Assembly: GCA_947380655.1 (NCBI GenBank)
Contig: CANCRX010000051.1
Location: 1-21,533 of the forward strand
DNA: 21,533 nt
DNA from: Alcaligenaceae bacterium
GTDB taxonomy: Bacteria > Pseudomonadota > Gammaproteobacteria > Burkholderiales > Burkholderiaceae_B
Direction: 5' to 3'
A program made the position numbers and the translations under genes. Shown in pieces: positions 7,231 to 14,735 of the stretch. Each line of letters begins with the position of its first letter. Position 1 is the first letter of the stretch. A model generated the notes under the pieces. The model made no database searches and had not been told where the DNA came from. It was given only the letters and a program-made list of their open reading frames with translations.

Positions 7231-7266
7231 ATATCCCCCAAAATACTTTAAAAATTTAGGGGATAT
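7231..7266 (+). promoter_or_regulatory. catD: hairpin sequestering the catD ribosome-binding site
   Basis: ATATCCCC (7231-7238) is perfectly complementary to GGGGATAT (7259-7266), with an AT-rich 20-nt loop. The right arm contains the AGGGG ribosome-binding site of catD and ends 3 nt before its ATG. In RNA form the structure would hide the ribosome-binding site, suggesting translational control, for example thermosensor-like or opened by a ligand or protein. Confidence 0.55.
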
Positions 7267-7269
7267 AGT

Positions 7270-8046
7270 ATGCCAGTTGTTACAAACGGATCGCAGCGAA
7301 TTTATTGGCGTGGTGATGGAGATGCCTCCAAGCCTGCGCTTGTATTAGGCAACTCGCTTGGTAGCGACTTTTCCTTATGGGATCCGATTCTCGATGCGTT
7401 GATGGAAGACTTTTATGTAGTCCGCTACGATATGCGTGGCCATGGCGGCTCAGACGCCCCCCAGGGTGACTACACGATCAATCAACTCACTGATGATGTG
7501 CAGGCCGTGATTGCGGCGGCACGTCTGACCTCTTATGGTTATTGGGGCATATCAATGGGCGGCATGGTTGGCATGGAGCTTGCCGCACGCCGTCCCGCTG
7601 GTTTGCGTCATGTTGTGCTGAGCAATACCTCAGCTGAATTCGATGCCGGTATCTGGGATCAGCGTATGGCAGCGATTAAACAAGGTGGCATGCCTGCGAT
7701 TATTGATGCCGTGATAGGACGTTTTTTCACCCCCGACTTTGTTGCTAAAAACAGTATGGGGTTAAAACGCGTACGCAACACGGTACTCCTGACTGCAGGA
7801 CATGGCTATAGCGGTTGCTGCGCGGCGATCCGAGACATGGATTTGTATCCTCGCCTCTCGCATATCGAAGTGCCCGCCTTGGTGGTTGTAGGTGATTTCG
7901 ATCTGTCAACACCGCTTGCACGCGGCCAAAAGCTTGTCGAGCACATCAAAGGCGCCAAGCTCGTCACGATCCCCTGTGCACATATCCCAACGACTGAAAT
8001 CCCTGAGCAATACCTCAAGGCTGTCGTGCCTTTTCTGAAATCCTGA
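7270..8046 (+). CDS. catD: 3-oxoadipate enol-lactonase (alpha/beta hydrolase)
   Basis: A 258-residue cytoplasmic alpha/beta hydrolase that hydrolyses 3-oxoadipate enol-lactone to 3-oxoadipate in the beta-ketoadipate pathway (CatD/PcaD). The catalytic triad is visible: Ser95 in GISMGG, Asp211 in GDFDLSTP, and His238 in CAHIP. The RYDMRGHGGSDAP segment at 52-64 and overall length match PcaD/CatD (about 260 residues). The start ATG at 7270 has an AGGGG ribosome-binding site, which is held in a hairpin. The catC gene follows after 13 nt, and this pairing supports the enol-lactonase call over a generic hydrolase. No catA, catB or catR is in the window. Confidence 0.85.
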   Translation: MPVVTNGSQRIYWRGDGDASKPALVLGNSLGSDFSLWDPILDALMEDFYVVRYDMRGHGGSDAPQGDYTINQLTDDVQAVIAAARLTSYGYWGISMGGMVGMELAARRPAGLRHVVLSNTSAEFDAGIWDQRMAAIKQGGMPAIIDAVIGRFFTPDFVAKNSMGLKRVRNTVLLTAGHGYSGCCAAIRDMDLYPRLSHIEVPALVVVGDFDLSTPLARGQKLVEHIKGAKLVTIPCAHIPTTEIPEQYLKAVVPFLKS

Positions 8047-8059
8047 GCAAAGGAACATC

Positions 8060-8335
8060 ATGCTTTTCATGGTTCAAATGCAAGTCAACATGCCAGCAGA
8101 CATGGATCCAAAAAAGGCTGAGCAGATCAAACTTGATGAAAAAAACTATGCGCAAGCTTTGCAGCGTGCAGGCCACTGGCCGCACCTGTGGCGTGTAGTC
8201 GGGCGTTACGCCAACGTCAGTATTTTTGAAGCCGCTGACAACGATGCGTTACACACCATGTTGTCAGGGCTGCCGATGTATCCGTATATGGATATCGTGG
8301 TGACGCCGCTGGCAAAGCATCCCTCGGCGATCTGA
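8060..8335 (+). CDS. catC: muconolactone delta-isomerase
   Basis: A 91-residue protein of the muconolactone isomerase family, close to the usual 92-96 residues. It converts muconolactone to 3-oxoadipate enol-lactone, the substrate of the CatD-like enzyme encoded just before it. Family features are MLFMVQMQVNMPADMDP at the start, the K-E/D-K-A-Q-LQR-G-W-HLWR pattern in the middle, and the C-terminal LPMYPYMDI followed by HPSAI. The ribosome-binding site AAAGGA is well placed. The enzyme forms a homodecamer in known cases. Its stop is only 12 nt from the stop of the convergent NYN gene and no terminator is visible between them. Confidence 0.93.
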   Translation: MLFMVQMQVNMPADMDPKKAEQIKLDEKNYAQALQRAGHWPHLWRVVGRYANVSIFEAADNDALHTMLSGLPMYPYMDIVVTPLAKHPSAI

Positions 8336-8347
8336 TTTAAATAGCAT

Positions 8348-9091
8348 TTATAAACGAGTACCAGAGGGCTTGGGGCATGTTGATCTCACCCCATCAACAT
8401 GCTCGATTAATTGTTCGGGAACACTGCGCCACATTGGATCCAAAATAAAATCAATCCCCTCTCGGCGCGCTTGCTTACCAGCTGGGACAAAATCCGCGTC
8501 ACCAGCAACTAAAACAATCTGATCGACAAGTTTTTTAAACACAATCGAAGTCAAATCAACACCAATTCGCATATCTACACCCTTTTGCCTGAGTTTAGGC
8601 AAAACATCACACTCTTCTAATTGAACTATTGAAGCTTGATTTTTCATAATTTTGGCTATTTTTTCTGGTCTGATTGTCCATTGCACATCTTTTGAAAGAT
8701 GACCTAGCCTCAAAATTACTTTTCTTTTTCGACCTAATAATTCGTGTAATTTCCTTCTAAATACAGCTTCATCTGATTTTGAAAAATCTACACATCTGCC
8801 AGAAACTGGATTGTGGAGCCTTTTTTCTAATGGTGGGCAATCGTAAAAGAAAATTCGATACAGCTTAGATTGGAATTTCATCTGATTAGCTGATGAAGTC
8901 AAAAATGACTTATCTAAAAATTCGCTTGGATCTTGACTTAAATGCGCGCAGGCCCACTCAAACGCCATATCAGCTGCACGCTGCGGGTTGTATGAATTTG
9001 ATGGGTCGATAGAGCGAAAACGCTTAATGAAATAAGCGCCGTCAATCAAGACAGCTGTTGACAAGATCGTAGTATCCAAAAAGGAGAACAC
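8348..9091 (-). CDS. NYN-domain (PIN-like) putative ribonuclease, DUF88/LabA type
   Basis: A 247-residue protein with an NYN nuclease domain. The fold is marked by AVLIDGAYF (Asp17), a GVDMRIGVDL segment (Asp173, Asp179) and LVAGDADF (Asp198, Asp200); these acidic residues would hold the metal at the active site. The middle (residues 50-150) is Lys/Arg rich and not recognised. The GTG at 9091 gives the full frame; a TTG at 9064 just before the domain is an alternative, and no good ribosome-binding site decides between them. The gene looks clearly more AT-rich than its neighbours and stands alone, which suggests acquisition by transfer. NYN proteins act on RNA in processing, toxin or defence settings; which applies here is unknown. 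Confidence 0.75.
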   Translation of the reverse strand: MFSFLDTTILSTAVLIDGAYFIKRFRSIDPSNSYNPQRAADMAFEWACAHLSQDPSEFLDKSFLTSSANQMKFQSKLYRIFFYDCPPLEKRLHNPVSGRCVDFSKSDEAVFRRKLHELLGRKRKVILRLGHLSKDVQWTIRPEKIAKIMKNQASIVQLEECDVLPKLRQKGVDMRIGVDLTSIVFKKLVDQIVLVAGDADFVPAGKQARREGIDFILDPMWRSVPEQLIEHVDGVRSTCPKPSGTRL

Positions 9092-9139
9092 TCACGGTTT
9101 CGTCAGATCCTGGATAAGCGGAAAGATTACTACCGTGAG
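9091..9139. repeat. 8-bp inverted repeat at the NYN gene start
   Basis: CTCACGGT (9091-9098) and ACCGTGAG (9132-9139) are perfect complements 33 bp apart. One arm touches the GTG start codon of the NYN gene. It could be a two-site operator or a weak leader hairpin; chance is possible at this arm length. Confidence 0.35.
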
Positions 9140-9163
9140 CGGGATACATACTATTTTATCAAT

Positions 9164-9195
9164 GAAAAAAACCATCCTGAAATGAGCATAGGATG
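9164..9195 (-). terminator. intrinsic terminator of the cytochrome c' gene
   Basis: On the minus strand CATCCT pairs with AGGATG around an 11-nt loop and is followed by GTTTTTTT. The stem is short (6 bp plus a possible U-G pair) but the T-run is clean, and it lies about 30-60 nt after the cytochrome c' stop. Confidence 0.6.
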
Positions 9196-9227
9196 AATGC
9201 GTCCATGCAAAACTAAATAAAGCAGAT

Positions 9228-9686
9228 TTACTTTTTAACGCGATAGCTGTCGTGACAAGCTTTACAGCTTGCGCCAACGTCACCAAAAGCGGCACGGACA
9301 CGGTCCAGGTCGCCAGAGTTGGCAGCCACGGCTAGCTTATCGACTGCACCCTCGAATTTGACCTGTGCGGCCTTAAAGCCAGCAGCATCCGACCAGATTT
9401 CAGGTTTGGCGCTCGTACCAGCCTGTGAGCCTTCTACAAAACCTGCCCATGGCAAACTCGATAAGGTCTTAAGCAACTCGACATTGGCTTTAATGGCTGC
9501 AGCATCATAAGGCGCCTGCCCCTTGATCACTGGCTGCATACGACCAAAATGTGAAGCAATGAGTTGCAAGGCTGACTGACGGTATTTGACAGCGTCCTCT
9601 GGCTTTGCAAACTGAGCCTGAACAGCGCCTGCCCACAATGAGCTCGCAAGCGTGCCAATCACAACAAGTAATGAAAGCTTTTTCAT
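9228..9686 (-). CDS. cytochrome c' (class II c-type cytochrome)
   Basis: A 152-residue periplasmic four-helix haem protein. A Sec signal peptide ends at VQA (cleavage before QFAKPEDA), giving a mature protein of 128 residues. Haem attachment is CKACH at mature 117-121, followed by Arg125 of the proximal pocket; Leu16 lies where cytochromes c' keep a hydrophobic residue blocking the distal haem side. From memory the sequence closely resembles the Alcaligenes/Achromobacter xylosoxidans cytochrome c', which binds NO and CO and leaves the distal side free of a protein ligand. The ATG at 9686 is preferred over the one at 9692 because the GGAG ribosome-binding site is 6 nt from it and abuts the other. 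It lies downstream of purB on the same strand, 62 nt away, and has its own terminator. Confidence 0.92.
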   Translation of the reverse strand: MKKLSLLVVIGTLASSLWAGAVQAQFAKPEDAVKYRQSALQLIASHFGRMQPVIKGQAPYDAAAIKANVELLKTLSSLPWAGFVEGSQAGTSAKPEIWSDAAGFKAAQVKFEGAVDKLAVAANSGDLDRVRAAFGDVGASCKACHDSYRVKK

Positions 9687-9748
9687 GATCATCTCCAGTT
9701 CAGTGCGTTATTAAAGTTCAATGCAGTGTAAAAATTAAACGACTCAAA

Positions 9749-11125
9749 TCAAATCGCGCGCGCCAACTCTGCAGCCAGTCCGATGTAATTCCGAGGAGTC
9801 ATCGCCAGCATACGAGCCTTAACGTCTGCTGGCAACTCCAGGCCAGTAATAAAGGTCTTCAGTGCGTCCTGCGTAATGCCCTTGCCGCGCGTGAGTGCTT
9901 TGAGCTGTTCGTAAGGCTGAGGCAGACCATAGCGACGCATCACCGTCTGGATAGGCTCAGCCAGGACTTCCCAGCAGTTATCCAGATCGTCGTCGATCGC
10001 CGCCGCATTGACTTCGAGTTTACCCAGGCCTCGCAATCCTGCGTCGTAGGCAACCAGGCAATAACCCAGTGCAACACCCAGGTTACGTAACACGGTCGAA
10101 TCCGTCAGATCACGCTGCCAGCGCGAAATAGGCAGTTTTTCAGAGAGATGACGCAACATAGCGTTGGCCAACCCCAGATTGCCTTCTGCGTTTTCAAAGT
10201 CGATCGGATTGACCTTGTGTGGCATGGTCGAAGATCCAACCTCGCCATCTTTCAGACGCTGTTTGAAGTAACCCAGAGCGATATAGCCCCAGATATCACG
10301 ATTTAAATCGATCAAAATAGTATTGGTGCGCGCAATCGCATCAAACAAGGCAGCCATCCAGTCATGTGGCTCGATCTGAATCGTATGTGGATTTTGTTTC
10401 AATCCGAGCTGTTTGAGCACACGGCCACTGAAGGCCGCCCAGTCAATCTCGGGGTAGGCGGACATGTGCGCGTTGTAGTTTCCGGTCGCCCCGTTCATTT
10501 TGGCCAATGGCTGGACTGCAGAAATATTAGCGATCGCATCACGTACACGTGCAGCCACGTTGGCGAATTCTTTACCTAAGGTCGTAGGCGTTGCGGGTTG
10601 ACCATGTGTGCGGGCCAGCATCGGTTGATCGGCTTGCGTGTGTGCGATGTGCTGAATTGCCTCGAGGGTTTTTTTAAGCTGTGGCAATACGACCTGATCG
10701 CGCGCACGCGTCAGCATCAACGCATGAGAAGTGTTGTTGATATCCTCGGATGTACAGGCAAAGTGAATGAACTCCCCTGCTTTCTCTAGTTCTGGGTGAC
10801 CCGCGACTTTTTCTTTCAGCCAATATTCAACAGCTTTTACATCGTGGTTCGTGACGCGTTCAATCTGTTTGATCCGGTCAGCATCTGCTTCTGAAAAGTC
10901 ATTCACGAGTTTTTTCAGAATATCAAGCGCAGCAGGTGTAAATGCTGGCAACTCCGGCAATCCAGCCTCGGACAAACCAATCAACCAGGCGATTTCAACC
11001 TCGACCCGGTGTGCCATAAACCCAGCTTCGGACAACAGGGGTCGTAATCCTTCACACCTCGAGGCGTAACGGCCATCAAGAGGTGACAGGGCATTCAGAA
11101 CGCTAAGGGAAGGATTAGTTTGCAT
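9749..11125 (-). CDS. purB: adenylosuccinate lyase
   Basis: A 458-residue cytoplasmic enzyme of purine synthesis that cleaves SAICAR and adenylosuccinate, releasing fumarate. The fumarase/aspartase superfamily signature GEVGSSTMPHKVNP lies at about 294-307 and carries the catalytic Ser on a flexible loop. The general-acid/base His174 is in ARTHGQP, and TSEDINN at about 125-131 binds substrate. Length and the N-terminal SPLDGRY match the E. coli-type PurB. The ATG at 11125 is chosen because homology begins there; a GTG 17 codons upstream would add an unusual hydrophobic leader. No strong ribosome-binding site is seen. It is divergent from the GST gene. Confidence 0.97.
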   Translation of the reverse strand: MQTNPSLSVLNALSPLDGRYASRCEGLRPLLSEAGFMAHRVEVEIAWLIGLSEAGLPELPAFTPAALDILKKLVNDFSEADADRIKQIERVTNHDVKAVEYWLKEKVAGHPELEKAGEFIHFACTSEDINNTSHALMLTRARDQVVLPQLKKTLEAIQHIAHTQADQPMLARTHGQPATPTTLGKEFANVAARVRDAIANISAVQPLAKMNGATGNYNAHMSAYPEIDWAAFSGRVLKQLGLKQNPHTIQIEPHDWMAALFDAIARTNTILIDLNRDIWGYIALGYFKQRLKDGEVGSSTMPHKVNPIDFENAEGNLGLANAMLRHLSEKLPISRWQRDLTDSTVLRNLGVALGYCLVAYDAGLRGLGKLEVNAAAIDDDLDNCWEVLAEPIQTVMRRYGLPQPYEQLKALTRGKGITQDALKTFITGLELPADVKARMLAMTPRNYIGLAAELARAI

Positions 11126-11245
11126 GAGGAAAATTTGATTAAAAAACGACAGATTGGACCAGGATGATTTTATCACCGCCTTTTAGTCCTAATTTAGTCT
11201 GCCAGGCTATACACTTGAAGGACTATATTCCGATACTGTTGCTAG

Positions 11246-11857
11246 ATGAAACTGATTGCCGCATTAACCAGCCCGTACGCACGTAAAGTCCGCATTGTGA
11301 TGGCAGAGAAAAAACTCGACTATCAACTCGAACTTGAAAACGTCTGGGCACCCGATACAAAAATCCAGGAATCTAATCCGCTGGGCAAAGTCCCCTGCCT
11401 GATTATGGAAGACGGCAGCTCGCTGTTTGATTCTCGCGTCATCGTTGAATATCTGGATACGCTCTCACCTGTAGGCCGTCTAATCCCTCAGGGCGGTCGT
11501 GAGCGCGCCGCGGTGAAGTGCTGGGAAGCGCTCGCCGATGGCACGGTCGACGCCTGCATCGCGATTTTCCTCGAAAACAAGCGTCCAGAAGCGCAGCGCA
11601 GTGCTGACTGGCTGGATCGTCAGTACAACAAAATCAAAGCCGCTCTGGTTTCCATGGAGAGTGGCCTGGGTGATAACAGCTACTGTATGGGTGTGAACTA
11701 CAGCCTGGCTGACATAGCTGTGGGATGTGTCCTGGGTTATCTTGATTTGCGCTTTGCCCAAATTGACTGGCGCAGTGAGCATCCAAATCTGGACCGTCTG
11801 TATAAAAAACTAGCGACCAAACCTGCTTTTGTCGAGACCGCACCCCCAATCGCCTGA
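11246..11857 (+). CDS. glutathione S-transferase family protein (YibF-like)
   Basis: A 203-residue cytoplasmic protein with an N-terminal thioredoxin-like domain (about 1-78) and a C-terminal helical domain. Visible features are the likely active-site Ser9 in LTSPYARKVR, the cis-Pro loop in GKVPCL, and the glutathione gamma-glutamyl contact in FDSRVIVEYL. The C-terminal YSLADIAVGCVLGYLDLR is the conserved GST N-capping segment. Resemblance is to the YibF/YncG group, whose substrates are unknown. No clear ribosome-binding site precedes the ATG. It is transcribed away from purB and ends at a shared bidirectional terminator. Confidence 0.9.
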   Translation: MKLIAALTSPYARKVRIVMAEKKLDYQLELENVWAPDTKIQESNPLGKVPCLIMEDGSSLFDSRVIVEYLDTLSPVGRLIPQGGRERAAVKCWEALADGTVDACIAIFLENKRPEAQRSADWLDRQYNKIKAALVSMESGLGDNSYCMGVNYSLADIAVGCVLGYLDLRFAQIDWRSEHPNLDRLYKKLATKPAFVETAPPIA

Positions 11858-11902
11858 AGGCCTCGCTGCAAATATCATTTCCGGCTACAAAATTAGAATT
11901 AC

Positions 11903-11943
11903 AAAAAATCCCTGATCGCACAAAGAAAGATCAGGGATTTTTT
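11903..11943. terminator. strong bidirectional terminator between GST and acyl-CoA dehydrogenase genes
   Basis: Two perfect 15-nt arms (11903-11917 and 11929-11943) with an 11-nt loop: AAAAAATCCCTGATC against GATCAGGGATTTTTT. The A-tract and T-tract flanks make it work in both directions for the two convergent genes. Confidence 0.93.
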
Positions 11944-11954
11944 TTCTGCGAAGA

Positions 11955-13100
11955 TTAAATATCCAGGTCCTTTTCCAGATTGCGGGCAATGATCTCTTTC
12001 ATCACCTCACTACTGCCTCCATAAATACGTCCGACTCGCGCATCCACCCAGGCACCCCCGACCAGATATTCAGACATATAGCCATAGCCACCATGGAGTT
12101 GCAAAAACTCGTCCAGCAGACGCGACTGCATCTCTGAGGCGTTGAGCTTAGCCATCGCCGCACGCTCTGGAGTCAGCTCGTGTTTAAAATGCAAGGACAG
12201 ACAATCATCCACGAACACTCTGAGCATGGTGCATTGTGCCTTGGCCTCAGCGAGCTTAAAGCGCGTATTCTGATAAGACAACACAGAGTTACCAAAAATT
12301 TTTCGGTCACGCGTGTACATGATCGTGCGAGCGAGGAAAGTCTCGATTGATGCGACCGCTCTGACTGCGATCACAAGCCGTTCCTGCGCCAGCTCCTGCA
12401 TCAGATATTTGAAACCCATATTGGGTTCACCCAGCATATTGGAGGCAGGCACGCGGACATTATCAAAGAACAGCTCTGAGGTGTCCTGTGAGCGAAGACC
12501 AATTTTTTTGAGCTTGCGACCTTTGGTAAAGCCAGGTGTGCCGTCCTCCACCACAATCAGAGAAATGCCTTTAGCCCCTGCATCCGGATCAGTTTTTGCA
12601 ATGACAATCACCAATCCAGCATTTTGCCCATTGGAAATAAAAGTTTTCTGTCCATTGATGATGTAGTCATCTCCATCGCGGACCGCAGTCGTGCGAACAG
12701 CTTTCAGATCGCTACCGGTACCAGGCTCAGTCATGGCAATCGCACCAATGATCTCTCCCCTGGCCATGGCGGGTAACCAACGCTGCTGTTGCGCCTCTGT
12801 GCCATAGGTATGGATGTAGGGTGCAACGATATCAGAATGCAAAGGAAAGGCTACCCCGCTACAGTTGGCACGGCCAAACTCCTCGAGTAACACAGCAGAG
12901 TGCCCGAAATCCCCGCCACCACCAAATGGTTCTGGCAGCATCGGGTTCAGCAACCCCTCTTGACCCGCCTTAAGCCATACCGATTTAGGCACAATACCCT
13001 GCTCTTCCCAGTCAGCATAAAAAGGCGTGATTTCTCGCTCAACAAATCGACGGACTTGCGTGCGGAATTGCTCATGGTCTTCGCGGTAAACGGTGCGCAT
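11955..13100 (-). CDS. acyl-CoA dehydrogenase, long-chain-type active site
   Basis: A 381-residue FAD enzyme that forms the 2,3-double bond of an acyl-CoA and passes electrons to ETF. Signatures are AMTEPGTGSDL at about 122-132, the LHGGYGY stretch at 335-341 and the C-terminal IYGGSSEVMKEIIAR. The position that holds the catalytic Glu in medium/short-chain enzymes is Gly361 here; instead Glu240 in QERLVIA matches the helix-G base of long-chain and isovaleryl-CoA dehydrogenases. The gene follows an acyl-CoA ligase by 47 nt on the same strand, suggesting a shared degradation route for a carboxylic acid. Substrate chain length is inferred only. Confidence 0.93.
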   Translation of the reverse strand: MRTVYREDHEQFRTQVRRFVEREITPFYADWEEQGIVPKSVWLKAGQEGLLNPMLPEPFGGGGDFGHSAVLLEEFGRANCSGVAFPLHSDIVAPYIHTYGTEAQQQRWLPAMARGEIIGAIAMTEPGTGSDLKAVRTTAVRDGDDYIINGQKTFISNGQNAGLVIVIAKTDPDAGAKGISLIVVEDGTPGFTKGRKLKKIGLRSQDTSELFFDNVRVPASNMLGEPNMGFKYLMQELAQERLVIAVRAVASIETFLARTIMYTRDRKIFGNSVLSYQNTRFKLAEAKAQCTMLRVFVDDCLSLHFKHELTPERAAMAKLNASEMQSRLLDEFLQLHGGYGYMSEYLVGGAWVDARVGRIYGGSSEVMKEIIARNLEKDLDI

Positions 13101-13147
13101 AATGAATTTTCTCGTTTGAAATTTTAGCTGGGCAGAATGTTTAGTTC

Positions 13148-14710
13148 TTATTTAATCAAATGACCCGCCTGAGGATCGGCCTGGTATTTTTCCTTCAGTA
13201 TCCGGCGTAACAGCTTTCCTGTCTCGAGCCTGGGTAAAGACTCCTCGAACACGATGGAGCGAGGCATTTTGACTTTTGATAAATGCTGAGCACAGAACTC
13301 AATAATTTCATGTGCCATTTTCTCGCCGGCTTGATCATGGTCTCGTAACTGGACGATCGCCTTAGGCACCTGTCCAAACACTTCATCCGGAACGCCCACG
13401 ACAGCCACATCCTGAACCATGGGGTGCTGACTGAGGGCATTTTCAATCTCTTGCGGATAAACATTCACCCCGCCAGACAAAATTAAATCCGTGCGTCGAT
13501 CGGCCATATAGAGATAGCCCTCTGCATCGAGATATCCCATGTCACCATAAGTTGCCCAACCCTTATCGTTATAAGCGTCTTGGGTTTTTTTCGGATCATT
13601 CCAATATTCGAATTTAGGACCCCCGGAGAAATAGATTTTCCCGATCTCGCCCGTGGGTAATTCCTCACCCTCGTCACCGACGATATGAATGACGCCTAAT
13701 GTTGCACGGCCAACAGAACCTGGGTGGGTACGCCAATTTTCCGAATTAATCGCGGTGACACCGAAGCCCTCTGAACCACCGTAGTATTCATGAACAATAT
13801 CGCCCCACCAATCCAGTAAATTCTGTTTAACATGGACAGGGCAAGGCGCAGCCGCATGAATCGCCACACGCATGGTTGACAGATTGAACTGCCCGCGAAC
13901 TAAATCAGGCAACTCGAGCATGCGAACAAACATGGTTGGCACCCATTGCGAATGGGTCACAGCATATTGCTCGATCGCTTTGAGCGCACGCTCTGCATCA
14001 AATTTTTTCATCAGTACTGCACAGCCCCCCACTTCTACTGTACGCATGACATAGCGCAGCGGCGCTGCATGATAAAGGGGTGCCGGGGACAGATAAATTG
14101 TCTGATCATCGAACCCGAAAGAACGCTGCCAGTTCAAGACTTCGGTTTCAGGTTGATCGCGCAGCTCGGCGCTAACCAAGGGTCTCCTGATGCCTTTAGG
14201 AAATCCTGTCGTTCCAGAGGAGTACAACATGTCTCGTCCGAGTGGACAAAGTGGTATGGTGTGCGTCTCATCAACCTGGGCCAACGCTGACTCATAACCA
14301 ACCAGTCCACCAACCGGATCTGCACCTACGCAGACTACGTTAAGACCGGAAAGCCCTGGCATCTTTAGCAGCGCCTCGACGATGTGAGCGGTCTGCGCCG
14401 ATACAAAAAGCATTTTGGCGCCACAATCTTTCGCGATGTGTGCAAGTTCCGGTAAGGTTAAGTGCGTACTAGTTGGTGTGAAATATAAACCTGCGCGACG
14501 GGCTGCTAAGCCGAGTTCAATAATTTCTGGTCGATTTTCCAGAAGCAGCAAAATCCCATCACCTGAGTGCAAACCTTGCTGTCTGAGCCAAAGGGCTGCA
14601 CGCTGCACGCGCTGATCCAAGGTTTGAAACGAAATAGTACGACCAGATTCGAGATCAATCAGAGCAGATTTTTGAGGTGTTTTTAATGCCCAATGATGCA
14701 GTCTCGACAT
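13148..14710 (-). CDS. acyl-CoA ligase (AMP-forming acyl-CoA synthetase)
   Basis: A 520-residue ANL-superfamily enzyme that activates a carboxylic acid through an acyl-adenylate to its CoA thioester. Visible motifs are the P-loop YSSGTTGFPKG at 163-173, EYYGGSEG at 308-315, YGDMGYLD at about 388-395, the hinge region DRRTDLILSGGVN at 404-416, and the adenylation Lys499 in PRLETGK. The ATG at 14710 has a GGAG ribosome-binding site 10 nt upstream and fits the 25-nt gap after mnmA; an earlier in-frame start would overlap mnmA and adds unlike sequence. The following acyl-CoA dehydrogenase probably uses its product. The substrate is not predictable from sequence alone. Confidence 0.9.
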   Translation of the reverse strand: MSRLHHWALKTPQKSALIDLESGRTISFQTLDQRVQRAALWLRQQGLHSGDGILLLLENRPEIIELGLAARRAGLYFTPTSTHLTLPELAHIAKDCGAKMLFVSAQTAHIVEALLKMPGLSGLNVVCVGADPVGGLVGYESALAQVDETHTIPLCPLGRDMLYSSGTTGFPKGIRRPLVSAELRDQPETEVLNWQRSFGFDDQTIYLSPAPLYHAAPLRYVMRTVEVGGCAVLMKKFDAERALKAIEQYAVTHSQWVPTMFVRMLELPDLVRGQFNLSTMRVAIHAAAPCPVHVKQNLLDWWGDIVHEYYGGSEGFGVTAINSENWRTHPGSVGRATLGVIHIVGDEGEELPTGEIGKIYFSGGPKFEYWNDPKKTQDAYNDKGWATYGDMGYLDAEGYLYMADRRTDLILSGGVNVYPQEIENALSQHPMVQDVAVVGVPDEVFGQVPKAIVQLRDHDQAGEKMAHEIIEFCAQHLSKVKMPRSIVFEESLPRLETGKLLRRILKEKYQADPQAGHLIK

Positions 14711-14735
14711 GCTTGCTAGTCTCCATAATTTTAAT

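Noticed and set aside
9092..9301. 69-codon minus-strand frame between the NYN and cytochrome c' genes
   Set aside because: It overlaps the end of cytochrome c' in another frame, contains the terminator at 9164-9195 and has no recognisable features.
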